Assembly: GCA_031286285.1 (NCBI GenBank)
Contig: JAITUN010000193.1
Span: forward strand, 1 to 60,315
Reading direction: 5' to 3'
Length of the DNA: 60,315 nucleotides
Origin: Bacteroidales bacterium
GTDB lineage: Bacteria > Bacteroidota > Bacteroidia > Bacteroidales > WCHB1-69
Under the pieces are notes generated by a model. It ran no database searches, was not told the origin of the DNA, and saw only the letters and a program-made list of their open reading frames with translations. The stretch's first letter is position 1. Each line of letters opens with the position of its first letter. Position numbers and translations under genes: made by a program. This document shows positions 1 to 10,406 of the stretch, piece by piece.

Positions 1-2
1 TA

Positions 3-1469
3 GAATTAAATGACTTAGTATCTTCATCATCTCAGGTTTTGAATCCGGAATACATCTGGTACGACGCACTTGATGCGAATGTTCCGATGAGTACAACCAA
101 ACTATTTCCAAGTATGGGATCCCATTTCTATTATGTGGCTGTGAAAGGAGATAATTATTGTGAAGGTGGAGAAGATACGCGCAATAAAGTGTTGGTAAGA
201 GTGAATCAAACCGGAAACCCGCTTGATGGAGATGAAATTGAAATATGCGTAGGCGCTACGGTTACTTTAAAGGCGTACCCATCAAACGGTGGAGAAACGC
301 CCGCTTATAAATGGAAAAAAGACAATATTTATATTGACGGTGCAACAAATTCTACATACTCATTTACTCCTCAAAGTAGTTGTATTGTTACTTGTGAGAT
401 GACATCAAATGCTTATTGTGTAGAGCCAAAAACAGTTACTTCTCTTAGTGTGACCATTATCGTTAATCCGAGTCCGGCAGCTCCTGAAATGATACCGGGC
501 GCTGAAACAACCGTATGCAAAGGAGAGGTTATTAATATCATGCTTTTGGAAAGTTTGATAGTATATCCTGCCGAAGTAACCCTATCATTTTGGACGAATT
601 CTGATTGTACAGTGCCATTTATGGATATTAACACCGATGATTCAGAGGAACTGTCGCATACCATTTATGTTACTGCCGAAGATACTAAAACCGGTTGTAC
701 CTCTTTCCCAAATAATATTTTGGAAATATTGATAGAGGTGGGGTGTGCTGAAATTAGTGGCACCGTTTTCCCATTTATTTATTATAATGAACCGATGTTT
801 GATACGCTCTTTCCGGTGCTGGCAAGACTCTATGATGCGGAGCTACTTTTGGAAGGACCCGAAACAATATTATTATCAGAGCCACTACATATAGACACAG
901 CGAGATATTATGAAGGAACTAAGTTTGTTCCCAACACTCCAAAATATCCGGGATTTTTGGGACGACTTGAAAATCCGGGAGTAGATATTAATTGGGAGGC
1001 TTTAGAATTTACAAGAGGAACAGTGGACGATACCCCATTATTGAAAGGAGAAAAACCACAATTACCTATTGGATTATACAGATTCAACAACGTAAAAAAA
1101 GGAGATTATGTATTGGTGTTGTCAAGAGCGGGATACGTTACCCGTTTTGCAAAAATTACCGTTGGAAATGATTCTGAATTTTTAGAACACAGAGAGTTAA
1201 TACCGGGAGACGTCAGCAATGACCTCATGGTGGATGTGTCGGACTTATCTACATTGAATTCAATGTTTTCAAATTTTGGAGATCCAAAATATGACCCGAA
1301 GTACGATTTGAACGGAGACTTAAAAATAGATATGGCCGATCTGTCAATCATAAAAGTGTATTTACAATTCCATTTTGGAATATATGAAGACACCGCAGAT
1401 TGTTTTGTCGGAGTAAAATCATTCATTAAATTAATCGAAAATATAAACAAGAATAAATCAACTTATTAA
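3..1469 (+). CDS. C-terminal part of a large surface protein with Ig/PKD-like domains and a dockerin-like C-terminus (5' end outside window)
   Basis: The frame is open to the left window edge, so the TTG at 39 is not a real start and the N-terminus lies upstream. What is visible: an Ig-like segment with a WYDA motif, two PKD/Ig-like domains with paired Cys, then a ~230-residue C-terminal module. That module starts at GTVFPF and ends in two EF-hand-like loops, near GDVSNDLMVDVSDL and DLNGDLKIDMADL, the layout of a type I dockerin. The next gene ends in a homologous module. No T9SS type A or B sorting domain is seen. The next gene begins 22 bp downstream, so the two are probably co-transcribed. 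The role is inferred to be an extracellular adhesin or scaffold component; the substrate or partner is unknown. Confidence 0.8.
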   Translation, partial: ELNDLVSSSSQVLNPEYIWYDALDANVPMSTTKLFPSMGSHFYYVAVKGDNYCEGGEDTRNKVLVRVNQTGNPLDGDEIEICVGATVTLKAYPSNGGETPAYKWKKDNIYIDGATNSTYSFTPQSSCIVTCEMTSNAYCVEPKTVTSLSVTIIVNPSPAAPEMIPGAETTVCKGEVINIMLLESLIVYPAEVTLSFWTNSDCTVPFMDINTDDSEELSHTIYVTAEDTKTGCTSFPNNILEILIEVGCAEISGTVFPFIYYNEPMFDTLFPVLARLYDAELLLEGPETILLSEPLHIDTARYYEGTKFVPNTPKYPGFLGRLENPGVDINWEALEFTRGTVDDTPLLKGEKPQLPIGLYRFNNVKKGDYVLVLSRAGYVTRFAKITVGNDSEFLEHRELIPGDVSNDLMVDVSDLSTLNSMFSNFGDPKYDPKYDLNGDLKIDMADLSIIKVYLQFHFGIYEDTADCFVGVKSFIKLIENINKNKSTY

Positions 1470-1491
1470 CATTTTTTAATTAAATTTTATT

Positions 1492-4400
1492 ATGAAAAAA
1501 AGTACATTAACAAAAAAGAATGCGAAAGGCATTTGGACACTATTAATAGTGTTATTATTTAGTTTTTGCCCCTGGCTTGTTCAGGCGCAGGATGAAGTTT
1601 ACACTTCAACCGGAAGCAAAAAGGTGAAGATCGGAACATCCGATTCCCGACTTATGGCTTCCATTTATGAGACCGATACCACAGTGGTTATGAAATTGAT
1701 GGCTATCGGTTATATGAAAGCAGATATGATTGACTTTGCTTTCTTCTATGACCCTGATGTGTTGCGGCTTTGCTACCCTAACTATCAGGAAGTAACTGCA
1801 TTTAATGTTTTGCAGGGAAATACCGCTGTCTTATCCCCTGAATTACAGGGAAAAGACTGGCTAATCTACGGAACTCATAAAGACGTGGGTTCTTCATACA
1901 TTGATAATACGCTTTCGGGTCACATGACCATGCGGGCGATCTCTTACGACTTAGGTTCAGGAACATCTTTAGATAGTAAAGCTTTTGAAGTGGAAGACGG
2001 AAAAGTGAAAGAGGTTCTTCAATGTACTTTCAAAAAAGTAAATCAAGGAACACCGCTTGAACATGGAGACATCGGTTTGGGCGTGAAAACTGAATTGGTG
2101 GGAAGCACTTATTACCAGCCAAAATTTGGCTACGACGGATTATTCTTATGGTACAGAGATGTAACCTTTAGTATTGATAACAGATTGATTCGTCCTCATC
2201 TATTTTTATACCGCTCCGGTTCTGATGTAACCACATACCCAGCAACCGATGTCGCTACTACTACGGCTACCCTTAATGGTAACTTTATTCAGGGAACAAT
2301 AACTCCCTCATTTGAAATACTTGACACAACCGGAACTGTTCGAACTGGAACAGGAAGACTTTTTAATGACGACGTCATAAAATATGGATTTATTTACTCA
2401 ACCGACAGCGTCGGACTCTCTATTGCAGAATTTTCTAACGATTTAATAATTGATAATGCCATTTATAATGTTCCCAACGATCTTGAAATAGCGGCAGGAG
2501 AATTTTACCGTAATGGACAAAAATTTAATATTGTCATTAGAGACAATACTACTCCACTCACTTCTGATACTTATTTTGAAATACTTAATGGTTTAGACCC
2601 ATTTCAGAAATACTATGCGTGGGCTTATATTCACTATAATTTTGAAACCTCAGATACATTTCAGGCTGTAGGAAAACTCATATCGTTTTCTACAACCGAC
2701 TGTATTGCTTTAAATATCGGTACGGTATTTGTGAAAGATGAACCTACTTGCGGCTTAGAAAACGGCTCTATTCAAGTAGTGGTTACCGGAGGAAGCGGCT
2801 ACTACGAGTACAGCGTTAACGGTGAAGAATTTGCTTCATATCCCAACGGTATAATTACCGGTTTGGGAGCGGGTACTTATATCATTACAGTGCGCGATGC
2901 CCATCAACCCTCATGCTCGCATGCAACAAGCCAAAGCATTGAGTTATACAATTTCCATTCAGATTTATCAATCAGCGTAACCTCAAATGATGCTTCGGAT
3001 TGTACCCAGCCGGACGGAGTTTTGTATATTTCAGTATCCGGCGGAACAGGTCTGTATGAATTTACTCTAAATGGAGAACCTGTAACAGTTACAAATGGAA
3101 TGATAGTGGGATTGCCGGCTGATGTGTATGTGGTAAATGTGATAGACAAAGGTTCCAATTGTGTGGCAACCAGCGGAGAGGTACGTATTAATTCGGGAAC
3201 TTCAAATCTAATGGTTACTATTGATGAAGAAATCAATGCCGAATGTAAATTAAATACCGGCGCTGTTACATTTACAGTAACAGGATCAACAAGTTACTAT
3301 TATCAGTTAGATGGATATCCAACAGGATATGCTACTAATGATACCCCTATAGAAATAACAGGTTTAAGTGCAGGTGAACACAAACTGCGTGTATGGGACG
3401 ACTGCAACGAGGTTGTTAAAACGATCTTCATTACCAACGGTGAAAATGCCCTTGCATTTACGGCAACTACCGAAAATGAAATCTTATCTTGTGACGGAAC
3501 GCTCATTGGCGGAACTATCACTTTAGAGGTTACAAACGGAGCGCCTAATTTCAAATACCGCGTAGATGGCGGCGCATGGGAAAATTTTGCACCGGGAGCA
3601 AATACCGTAACTATCACTAATTTAGCTAATGGTTACTACAAAATAGAGGTAATAGATAATGCCGAATGTACTTATGAGGTAAATAATGTTACTATTTCTC
3701 GTGAAATTTACGACCCAATCAATGTGGGTACTATATTTGCAAAAACTGAACCCACTTGCGGACAAAACAATGGCGTTATTCAAGTGTATGCAACCGGCGG
3801 AAGTGGCGTGTATGAATATAGTGTGAACGGAAAACCGTTTACAACCTATCCTAACGGTGAAATTACCGGCTTGGGAGCAGGAACTTACCAAATTGCAGTG
3901 AGAGATGCAATCTATACTTCATGTACCGAAGCAACGATCCATAGTATTGTATTACATAACGGGATTACCGATTTAGCGATCAGTGTACTCCCCGGAGACG
4001 CTACCGGATGTTCAGCTCCTAATGGAGTGTTGTATGTATCGGTTAGTGGCGGATCGGGCAACTATAAATATACTTTAAACGGGGCATCCATAACAGTAAC
4101 AAATGGAGAGATTCATAATCTTACCCCCGGTGTATATGTTGTAAATGTGATAGATCTACTTGATCCTTATTGTGAGGCAAGCAGCGGAGAAGTGAGAATC
4201 AGCTCACCGGCAGCTACATTGGCTGTTAATATTACCAATATAGTAGATACGGAATGCGGCTCAAACACAGGCGCGGTTACCTTTACTGTTACAGGCTCTA
4301 ATTCATATACTTATCAATTGGATGGACAACCTGAAGTACACAAAACAGCGAATACGCCAATCATGTTATCCGGCTTACATGCAGGAGAACACATACTTCG

Positions 4401-7400
4401 CGTGTGGGATGACTGTAAAGAGATCATTGAAACAATCATCATTACTAACGGAGAGAATGCGTTGGCATTTACCGCAACTACCAAAAACGAAATCTTGTCT
4501 TGTACAGGAGATCTTATCGAAGGAAGCATAACCTTAACGATTACCGATGGAATACTCAGCTATTCTTACCGTATTGACGGAGGAGAATGGATTGATATTG
4601 ACGGAGAAGCTTCTACCGTTACAATAACAGGATTACATACCGGAATCTATCGCGTTGAAGTAAAAGACGCTAATGATTGTACGTATGAAATAAACAACAT
4701 AAAAATTTTACGTGAAATCTATACCCCAATCAATATAGGTACTTATTTCACAGCGCTTGAACCCACTTGCGGACAGGCTAATGGTAAAATTCAGGTGTAC
4801 GCAACCGGCGGAAGCGGTGTATATGAATACAGCGTGAACGGACAACCGTTTACATTATATACCGATGGTTTAATTACCAACTTGGCAGCAGGTAATTACA
4901 CGATCACAGTGCGTGATGCAAACAGCCCGAATTGCCCCGCTGCTACGGTAAGCAATATTGTATTGCACAACAATAACACAGACTTGGCGATCACAGTAAC
5001 CCCGGAAAATGCAACTTCCTGTACCAATGAAGATGGAAAATTGTATATTTCGGTGAATGGCGGCACAGGCGATTATGAATTTATGTTAAACGGAGTGGTT
5101 ACACAGGTTACCGACGGCGTAATTGATGGATTGAAAGCAGACGTTTATGTAGTAACAGTTACCGATCGTATATCACATTGTACAGCAAGCAGCGGAGAAG
5201 TACGCATTACGTCAGACCTCTCTACTTTAGCTGTAAATATCAACAACACTGTGAACACCGTTTGTGGTTCAAGCACAGGTTCTGCTACATTTACAGTAAC
5301 AGGCTCTACAAATTATACCTACCAGTTAGATGGTTATCCGGAAGTAAGCGGCACAAGCAATGCGCCAATCTTATTGACCGGTCTTGATGCAGGAGTTCAT
5401 ATCTTACGGGTTTGGGATAACTGTAAAGAGATTGAAAAAGAGATTATTATTACTAACGGAACCAACACATTGGCATTCACTGCAACTACTGTTGATGAAA
5501 TTATGTCTTGTGATGGTGAATTAACAGAAGGAAGCATTACCTTAACTGTTACCAACGGTTCGCTAAATTACCAATATCGTATTGACGGCGGCGCATGGAT
5601 CAGTTTTGCAAACGGCGCAACAACCGTAACTATCCCTGATTTACATAGCGGAGTTTACCGCGTAGAAGTTCAGGACGCGAACAATTGTACTTATGAAATA
5701 AACAAGATAACCATTTTACGTGACACTTACGTGCCTATTAATGTGGGAACATATTTTGTAGCTAATGAACCCACTTGCGGACAGTCGAACGGATCTATTC
5801 AAGTGATGGCAACAGGCGGCAGCGGAGAGTATCTGTACAGTGTTAACGGAGGAGCCTTTACGGAATATAAAGATGGTTTGATTACCGGTTTGGCAGCAGG
5901 AACTTATACCATAGCTGTTCAGGATGCAAACTATCCTACCTGCACACCGGCAACTATCCAAAATATAGTTTTACATAACAGCAATACCGATTTAGTGATC
6001 AGTGTTACTGCAAATAACGCTTCTTCGTGTATCGCAGAGGATGGTGTTTTGAACATCTCTGTAAGCGGCGGAACAGGCAGCTATATTTATTACATTAATG
6101 GTGTAATAGATGTTGAGGTTGTGAATGGAATGAGATACGGATTACCGGTCGGAAAATATGTAGTAACTGTTGAAGACCAAGTAACTTATTGTACTGCAAG
6201 CAGTGAAGAAGTATGGATTACTTCAGACGCTTCTACATTAGCAGTTAGTATTGACAATACCGTAAATACGGTTTGCGGTTCAAGCACCGGATCTATTACT
6301 TTTACAGTTACCGGTTCTAACTCATATACTTACCAATTGGATAGCTATCCGGAAGTAGTTAGTACTGTGAATACACCGATTATGTTATCGGGATTAAATG
6401 CCGGAGTACATACTTTACGAGTATGGGATGACTGCAAACTAATTGTTGAAGAGATTATCCTTACCAATGGTGAAAATACCTTAGCATTTACGGCAACCAC
6501 CGTTAACGCAGTCTTGTCTTGCCACGGCACATTAGCAGGTGGAAGCATCACCTTGACGGTTACTAACGGAACCCCCAATTTCCAATATCGTATTGATGGC
6601 GGAGTTTGGGAAAACTTTGACGCAGGTTCTTACACGGTAACAATTCCGGGATTAAACAACGGAGTTTATCGTGTTGAAGTTCGCGATTTAACCGAATGTA
6701 CTTTCGAAATGAATGATATTACGATTTTACGCGACAACTATAAAGAAATTAATGTAGGAACTGTAATTACTGAAATTGAACCTACTTGCGGACAATCCAA
6801 CGGAGCTATCCGTGTGATTGCTACAGGCGGCAGCGGAATCTATGAATACAGCGTGAACAACGGACCATTTTATTCATATCCGGGCGGCTTAATTACAGGC
6901 TTAAAGGCAGGTACTTACGAAATTACCGTGAGAGATGCCGTTCTTGAAGACTGTCCTCAGGCAACTATCCATAGCATCATTTTATATAACATAGATACAG
7001 ATCTTTTGATCAGCGTAACTGCAACTCAAGCCAATTCATGTACTGCTAAAAACGGAACTTTGTATCTGTCGGTGAGCGGTGGCTCAGGCGAATATGACTT
7101 CTTGTTAAACGGCGAGTCTGTAATTGTATATAACAACATGATTATCAACCAGTCGGCAGGAGTATATGTGGTAACTGTGATAGATGCTATAACAGGTTGT
7201 GTAGCAAGCAGCGGAGAAGTTAGAATTACTTCAAGCGCTTCTAATTTAGAATTTGCTATTAACACTATAGAAAACACCATTTGCGGTTCAAGCACAGGTT
7301 CTGCAACATTTACAGTTACAGGTGCAAACAACAACACATTCACTTACCAATTGGATGGACATCCGGATGTTAAAATAACCGGAAGCGCTCCTGTTACTTT

Positions 7401-10374
7401 AACAGGTTTAACCGCAGGGGAGCATACGCTTCGCATTTGGGATGAGTGTAAAGAGATTGTTGAAACATTCATCATTACCAATGGAGAAAACGCATTAGCA
7501 TTTACTGCAACCACTTACAATGAGATCTTGTCCTGCGACGGAGAATTAATAGGTGGAAGCATTGTGGTAACGGTTACTGATGGAACTCCTAACTTCAAAT
7601 ACCGTGTGGATAGTGGCGAATGGAAAGATTTTGACGGAAACTCATCTACTGTTACTATATCCGGATTATTCAGCGGAATCTATCTCGTTGAAGTAATGGA
7701 TGCTAACAAATGTGTTTATGAAATGAACAGCGTAAGAATTTACCGCGAAATCTATACCCCGATCAATGTAGGAACCTATTTTGTAGCTGTTGAACCTACT
7801 TGTGGAGAGGCTAACGGTGAAATTCAAATCATTGCAACCGGCGGAAGCGGTGTATATGAATACAGCGTTAACGGAGAACCGTTTACAACATATCCTAACG
7901 GTTTAATTAAAAACTTGGCAGCAGGTGTTTACGAAATTAAAGTAAGAGATGCCAACAGCCCATTATGTCATGAAGTAACTATCAGCAACATTGTATTGTA
8001 TAACGGAGATACCGATCTTATGATCACTGTAACTGCGGAAGATGCTTCTACATGTACCTCACCCGATGGTAAACTGATTATCACGGTAACCGGCGGTTCA
8101 GGAGTATATTCCTATACTGTTAACGGTATGCCGGAAACGATTACGGATGGTGTATTAGAAGGATTGAAAGCCGGATTATACGAAGTAATTGTTACCGATG
8201 TTATAGAAAAGTGTGCGGCAAGCAGTGGCGAAGTACGCATCAGCTCGCAAGAATCTGAATTGATGGTTACCATCAATAGCGTAGCGAATACCGTTTGCGG
8301 TTCAAGCACAGGCTCTATTAACTTTATGGTTACTGGTTCTGCAACGTTCACTTATCAATTAGATGGACATCCGGAAGTAGAGGGTGACGCAAGTTCGCCT
8401 GTAATCGTACTCACCGGTCTTGGTGCAGGTGTTCATACTTTGAAAGTATGGAACGATTGTTACGAAGTGGTAGAAGAGATCGTGATCACCAACGGAGCCG
8501 GCGGATTAGCATTCACGGCAACGGCAACTAACGAAGTATTGTCTTGTGAAGGCGACCTCATTGAAGGAAGTATCACCCTTAAAGTTACTAACGGAACACC
8601 CGATTATAAATATCGTATTGACGGCGGTTTATGGAATGATTTCGATCCGGGCGCTACCACTGTAACTATACCGAAATTACATAGCGGAGTTTACTTCGTT
8701 GAAGTTCAAGACAAAAACGAATGTACGTACGAAGTAAATAACGTAACTATTTTACGTGAAACTTCTTACGGTACTTTAATTACGCCTCCGGTTGCTACAA
8801 CACCGCAAACATTCTGCGCATCTGCAACCGTAGCGAATCTGCAAGCCACCGGAACAGGTATTAAATGGTACTTAACACCGGAAGGCGGAGTAGCATTAGC
8901 TTCTACCACCGAATTGGTATCGGAAACTATTTACTACGCTGCACAATCTATCGGAACTTGCGAAAGCCAGGTTCGTACAGCAGTGAAAGTATTTATTGTG
9001 GATGAATTGGTATTGGATGCTCCTGTGTTAGATACAGATCAGTCGTTCTGTGTGGGCGCTGAGCCATTAACACTTGCTGACATTGCTACAAACGGAAATA
9101 CGAATATTGTATGGTATGATGCTGCTGTGAATGGAGAATTGTTACCATTAACAACGCCATTAGCAGACAATACTTCCTATTTTGCTGAATATCAAGTAGG
9201 TAATTGTCAAAGTACATCAAGAACAGAAGTACACGTAACGTTTACTACTGAAAGTCCGAATTCTGTAGATATTACCTCTCCGCAACAGTTCTGCGAAGGC
9301 GCAATGATTGCCAATATTGCTGTTCCGAACAACCAAATTGTATGGTACGCATCAGAACAGGGTGGGGAAGAACTTGCTCAAAACCATGTTTTAGCACACA
9401 ATGTAACCTACTATGCGGCACAAAAGGCGGGCTATTGCCAAAGCGAAGAGCGTACTCCGGTACTTATTCTAATCACGCAACCCGAAGCTCCGGATGCACC
9501 TGAAATTCAAACCATTTGCGGTAAACTTACCTTAGCAGATCTTACTGTAACAGGTAGTGGTATTGTATGGTATGACCAAGAATTTGGAGGAACTCAATTA
9601 CCTTTAACTACTGTAATAGAAGTAGGAAAATCGTATTGGGCTGCACAATCATCTTCCAATGATTGCGAAGGACTAAGAACTGAGGTTAAGATTACCGACG
9701 AGTGTTATGTAGTGTATGGAACGATGTTCCCATTTGTAAAAACAGTTGACCCGGCATTTGATGCACAGTTCCCTGTTACGGTTAAATTACATCCTGTTCC
9801 TGCATTAGGAAGCGATCCGGTAACAACAGTGCTTACAGGAACTCCGATACAAACGGTACTCGCTACTTATTACGATGGAACTATATATATTCCAACTACT
9901 CCGAAAAACCCGGGTATTATTGGAAATACCAACAACCCAGGACTACCCATTGATTGGGCTTCATTAGGAAAGACTGTTGACAATGTGAATAATGAACTCG
10001 TATCAGGAATTGGTGATGTACCAACAAAACCGGTAGGTATGTTTAAATTTGAAAACATTGCCCCCGGCGACTATATCTTAGAAGTGGGTCGTGATGGATT
10101 TCTTATCCGCTGGGGTAAAGTTACAATAAATGAAAACGGAATGTCATTAGGTCATAGAGAACTTATTGCAGGGGATCTTAATAAAGACCTTAGAATTGAC
10201 TTGTCCGACATCTCTAATGCTTCTTCTGTTGAATTTGAAGGCATATTTGACCCAAGATTTGACCTTGATGGAAACAATGTGATAGATCAAAGAGAGATTC
10301 AGATCATTATTGACAACATCAATGCCTTCATTGGTACTTATGTTGAAACGATGCAGTGGGTAAGCGGTTATTAA
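1492..10374 (+). CDS. Giant SprB-repeat surface protein with cohesin-like N-terminus and dockerin-like C-terminus
   Basis: 2,960 residues. Signal peptide about 1-32, cut near VQA-QDE. Residues ~35-230 form a beta-rich domain with FFYDPDVLRL, resembling cohesin-type sandwiches; ~245-400 is FN3-like. Both are shared with the next gene. Residues ~403-2424 are six tandem units of ~337 residues. Each unit holds four SprB-like modules of ~84 residues, recognisable by EPTCG, a TDL..V...C stretch, CGSSTGS and LAFTATT. Four Ig-like repeats follow (FC.GA...WY pattern, ~2430-2740), then a C-terminal module (~2740-2890) and two dockerin-like calcium loops (GDLNKDLRIDLSD; DLDGNNVIDQ). SprB-family proteins are cell-surface adhesins in gliding Bacteroidota. 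There is no recognisable T9SS sorting domain, so the export route is unclear. It lies in an operon with the genes on both sides. Confidence 0.85.
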   Translation: MKKSTLTKKNAKGIWTLLIVLLFSFCPWLVQAQDEVYTSTGSKKVKIGTSDSRLMASIYETDTTVVMKLMAIGYMKADMIDFAFFYDPDVLRLCYPNYQEVTAFNVLQGNTAVLSPELQGKDWLIYGTHKDVGSSYIDNTLSGHMTMRAISYDLGSGTSLDSKAFEVEDGKVKEVLQCTFKKVNQGTPLEHGDIGLGVKTELVGSTYYQPKFGYDGLFLWYRDVTFSIDNRLIRPHLFLYRSGSDVTTYPATDVATTTATLNGNFIQGTITPSFEILDTTGTVRTGTGRLFNDDVIKYGFIYSTDSVGLSIAEFSNDLIIDNAIYNVPNDLEIAAGEFYRNGQKFNIVIRDNTTPLTSDTYFEILNGLDPFQKYYAWAYIHYNFETSDTFQAVGKLISFSTTDCIALNIGTVFVKDEPTCGLENGSIQVVVTGGSGYYEYSVNGEEFASYPNGIITGLGAGTYIITVRDAHQPSCSHATSQSIELYNFHSDLSISVTSNDASDCTQPDGVLYISVSGGTGLYEFTLNGEPVTVTNGMIVGLPADVYVVNVIDKGSNCVATSGEVRINSGTSNLMVTIDEEINAECKLNTGAVTFTVTGSTSYYYQLDGYPTGYATNDTPIEITGLSAGEHKLRVWDDCNEVVKTIFITNGENALAFTATTENEILSCDGTLIGGTITLEVTNGAPNFKYRVDGGAWENFAPGANTVTITNLANGYYKIEVIDNAECTYEVNNVTISREIYDPINVGTIFAKTEPTCGQNNGVIQVYATGGSGVYEYSVNGKPFTTYPNGEITGLGAGTYQIAVRDAIYTSCTEATIHSIVLHNGITDLAISVLPGDATGCSAPNGVLYVSVSGGSGNYKYTLNGASITVTNGEIHNLTPGVYVVNVIDLLDPYCEASSGEVRISSPAATLAVNITNIVDTECGSNTGAVTFTVTGSNSYTYQLDGQPEVHKTANTPIMLSGLHAGEHILRVWDDCKEIIETIIITNGENALAFTATTKNEILSCTGDLIEGSITLTITDGILSYSYRIDGGEWIDIDGEASTVTITGLHTGIYRVEVKDANDCTYEINNIKILREIYTPINIGTYFTALEPTCGQANGKIQVYATGGSGVYEYSVNGQPFTLYTDGLITNLAAGNYTITVRDANSPNCPAATVSNIVLHNNNTDLAITVTPENATSCTNEDGKLYISVNGGTGDYEFMLNGVVTQVTDGVIDGLKADVYVVTVTDRISHCTASSGEVRITSDLSTLAVNINNTVNTVCGSSTGSATFTVTGSTNYTYQLDGYPEVSGTSNAPILLTGLDAGVHILRVWDNCKEIEKEIIITNGTNTLAFTATTVDEIMSCDGELTEGSITLTVTNGSLNYQYRIDGGAWISFANGATTVTIPDLHSGVYRVEVQDANNCTYEINKITILRDTYVPINVGTYFVANEPTCGQSNGSIQVMATGGSGEYLYSVNGGAFTEYKDGLITGLAAGTYTIAVQDANYPTCTPATIQNIVLHNSNTDLVISVTANNASSCIAEDGVLNISVSGGTGSYIYYINGVIDVEVVNGMRYGLPVGKYVVTVEDQVTYCTASSEEVWITSDASTLAVSIDNTVNTVCGSSTGSITFTVTGSNSYTYQLDSYPEVVSTVNTPIMLSGLNAGVHTLRVWDDCKLIVEEIILTNGENTLAFTATTVNAVLSCHGTLAGGSITLTVTNGTPNFQYRIDGGVWENFDAGSYTVTIPGLNNGVYRVEVRDLTECTFEMNDITILRDNYKEINVGTVITEIEPTCGQSNGAIRVIATGGSGIYEYSVNNGPFYSYPGGLITGLKAGTYEITVRDAVLEDCPQATIHSIILYNIDTDLLISVTATQANSCTAKNGTLYLSVSGGSGEYDFLLNGESVIVYNNMIINQSAGVYVVTVIDAITGCVASSGEVRITSSASNLEFAINTIENTICGSSTGSATFTVTGANNNTFTYQLDGHPDVKITGSAPVTLTGLTAGEHTLRIWDECKEIVETFIITNGENALAFTATTYNEILSCDGELIGGSIVVTVTDGTPNFKYRVDSGEWKDFDGNSSTVTISGLFSGIYLVEVMDANKCVYEMNSVRIYREIYTPINVGTYFVAVEPTCGEANGEIQIIATGGSGVYEYSVNGEPFTTYPNGLIKNLAAGVYEIKVRDANSPLCHEVTISNIVLYNGDTDLMITVTAEDASTCTSPDGKLIITVTGGSGVYSYTVNGMPETITDGVLEGLKAGLYEVIVTDVIEKCAASSGEVRISSQESELMVTINSVANTVCGSSTGSINFMVTGSATFTYQLDGHPEVEGDASSPVIVLTGLGAGVHTLKVWNDCYEVVEEIVITNGAGGLAFTATATNEVLSCEGDLIEGSITLKVTNGTPDYKYRIDGGLWNDFDPGATTVTIPKLHSGVYFVEVQDKNECTYEVNNVTILRETSYGTLITPPVATTPQTFCASATVANLQATGTGIKWYLTPEGGVALASTTELVSETIYYAAQSIGTCESQVRTAVKVFIVDELVLDAPVLDTDQSFCVGAEPLTLADIATNGNTNIVWYDAAVNGELLPLTTPLADNTSYFAEYQVGNCQSTSRTEVHVTFTTESPNSVDITSPQQFCEGAMIANIAVPNNQIVWYASEQGGEELAQNHVLAHNVTYYAAQKAGYCQSEERTPVLILITQPEAPDAPEIQTICGKLTLADLTVTGSGIVWYDQEFGGTQLPLTTVIEVGKSYWAAQSSSNDCEGLRTEVKITDECYVVYGTMFPFVKTVDPAFDAQFPVTVKLHPVPALGSDPVTTVLTGTPIQTVLATYYDGTIYIPTTPKNPGIIGNTNNPGLPIDWASLGKTVDNVNNELVSGIGDVPTKPVGMFKFENIAPGDYILEVGRDGFLIRWGKVTINENGMSLGHRELIAGDLNKDLRIDLSDISNASSVEFEGIFDPRFDLDGNNVIDQREIQIIIDNINAFIGTYVETMQWVSGY
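2701..8763 (+). repeat. Six tandem ~1,008-1,014 bp coding repeats (SprB-like modules)
   Basis: The EPTCG codons recur at 2740, 3748, 4759, 5767, 6778 and 7792, giving spacings of 1008, 1011, 1008, 1011 and 1014 bp. All spacings are multiples of three, so the frame is kept. Within each unit four ~84-residue modules follow in fixed order, giving 24 modules in all. Copies are similar but clearly diverged, so they are not very recent duplications. Confidence 0.9.
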
Positions 10375-10406
10375 AATGTTTTTAGTAACACAAAAAATCA
10401 AATAAA

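Noticed and set aside
2701-8763. Regular repeats as a CRISPR array or mobile element cluster
   Set aside because: The repeats are in frame, ~1 kb long, translate to SprB-like modules and have no unique spacers.
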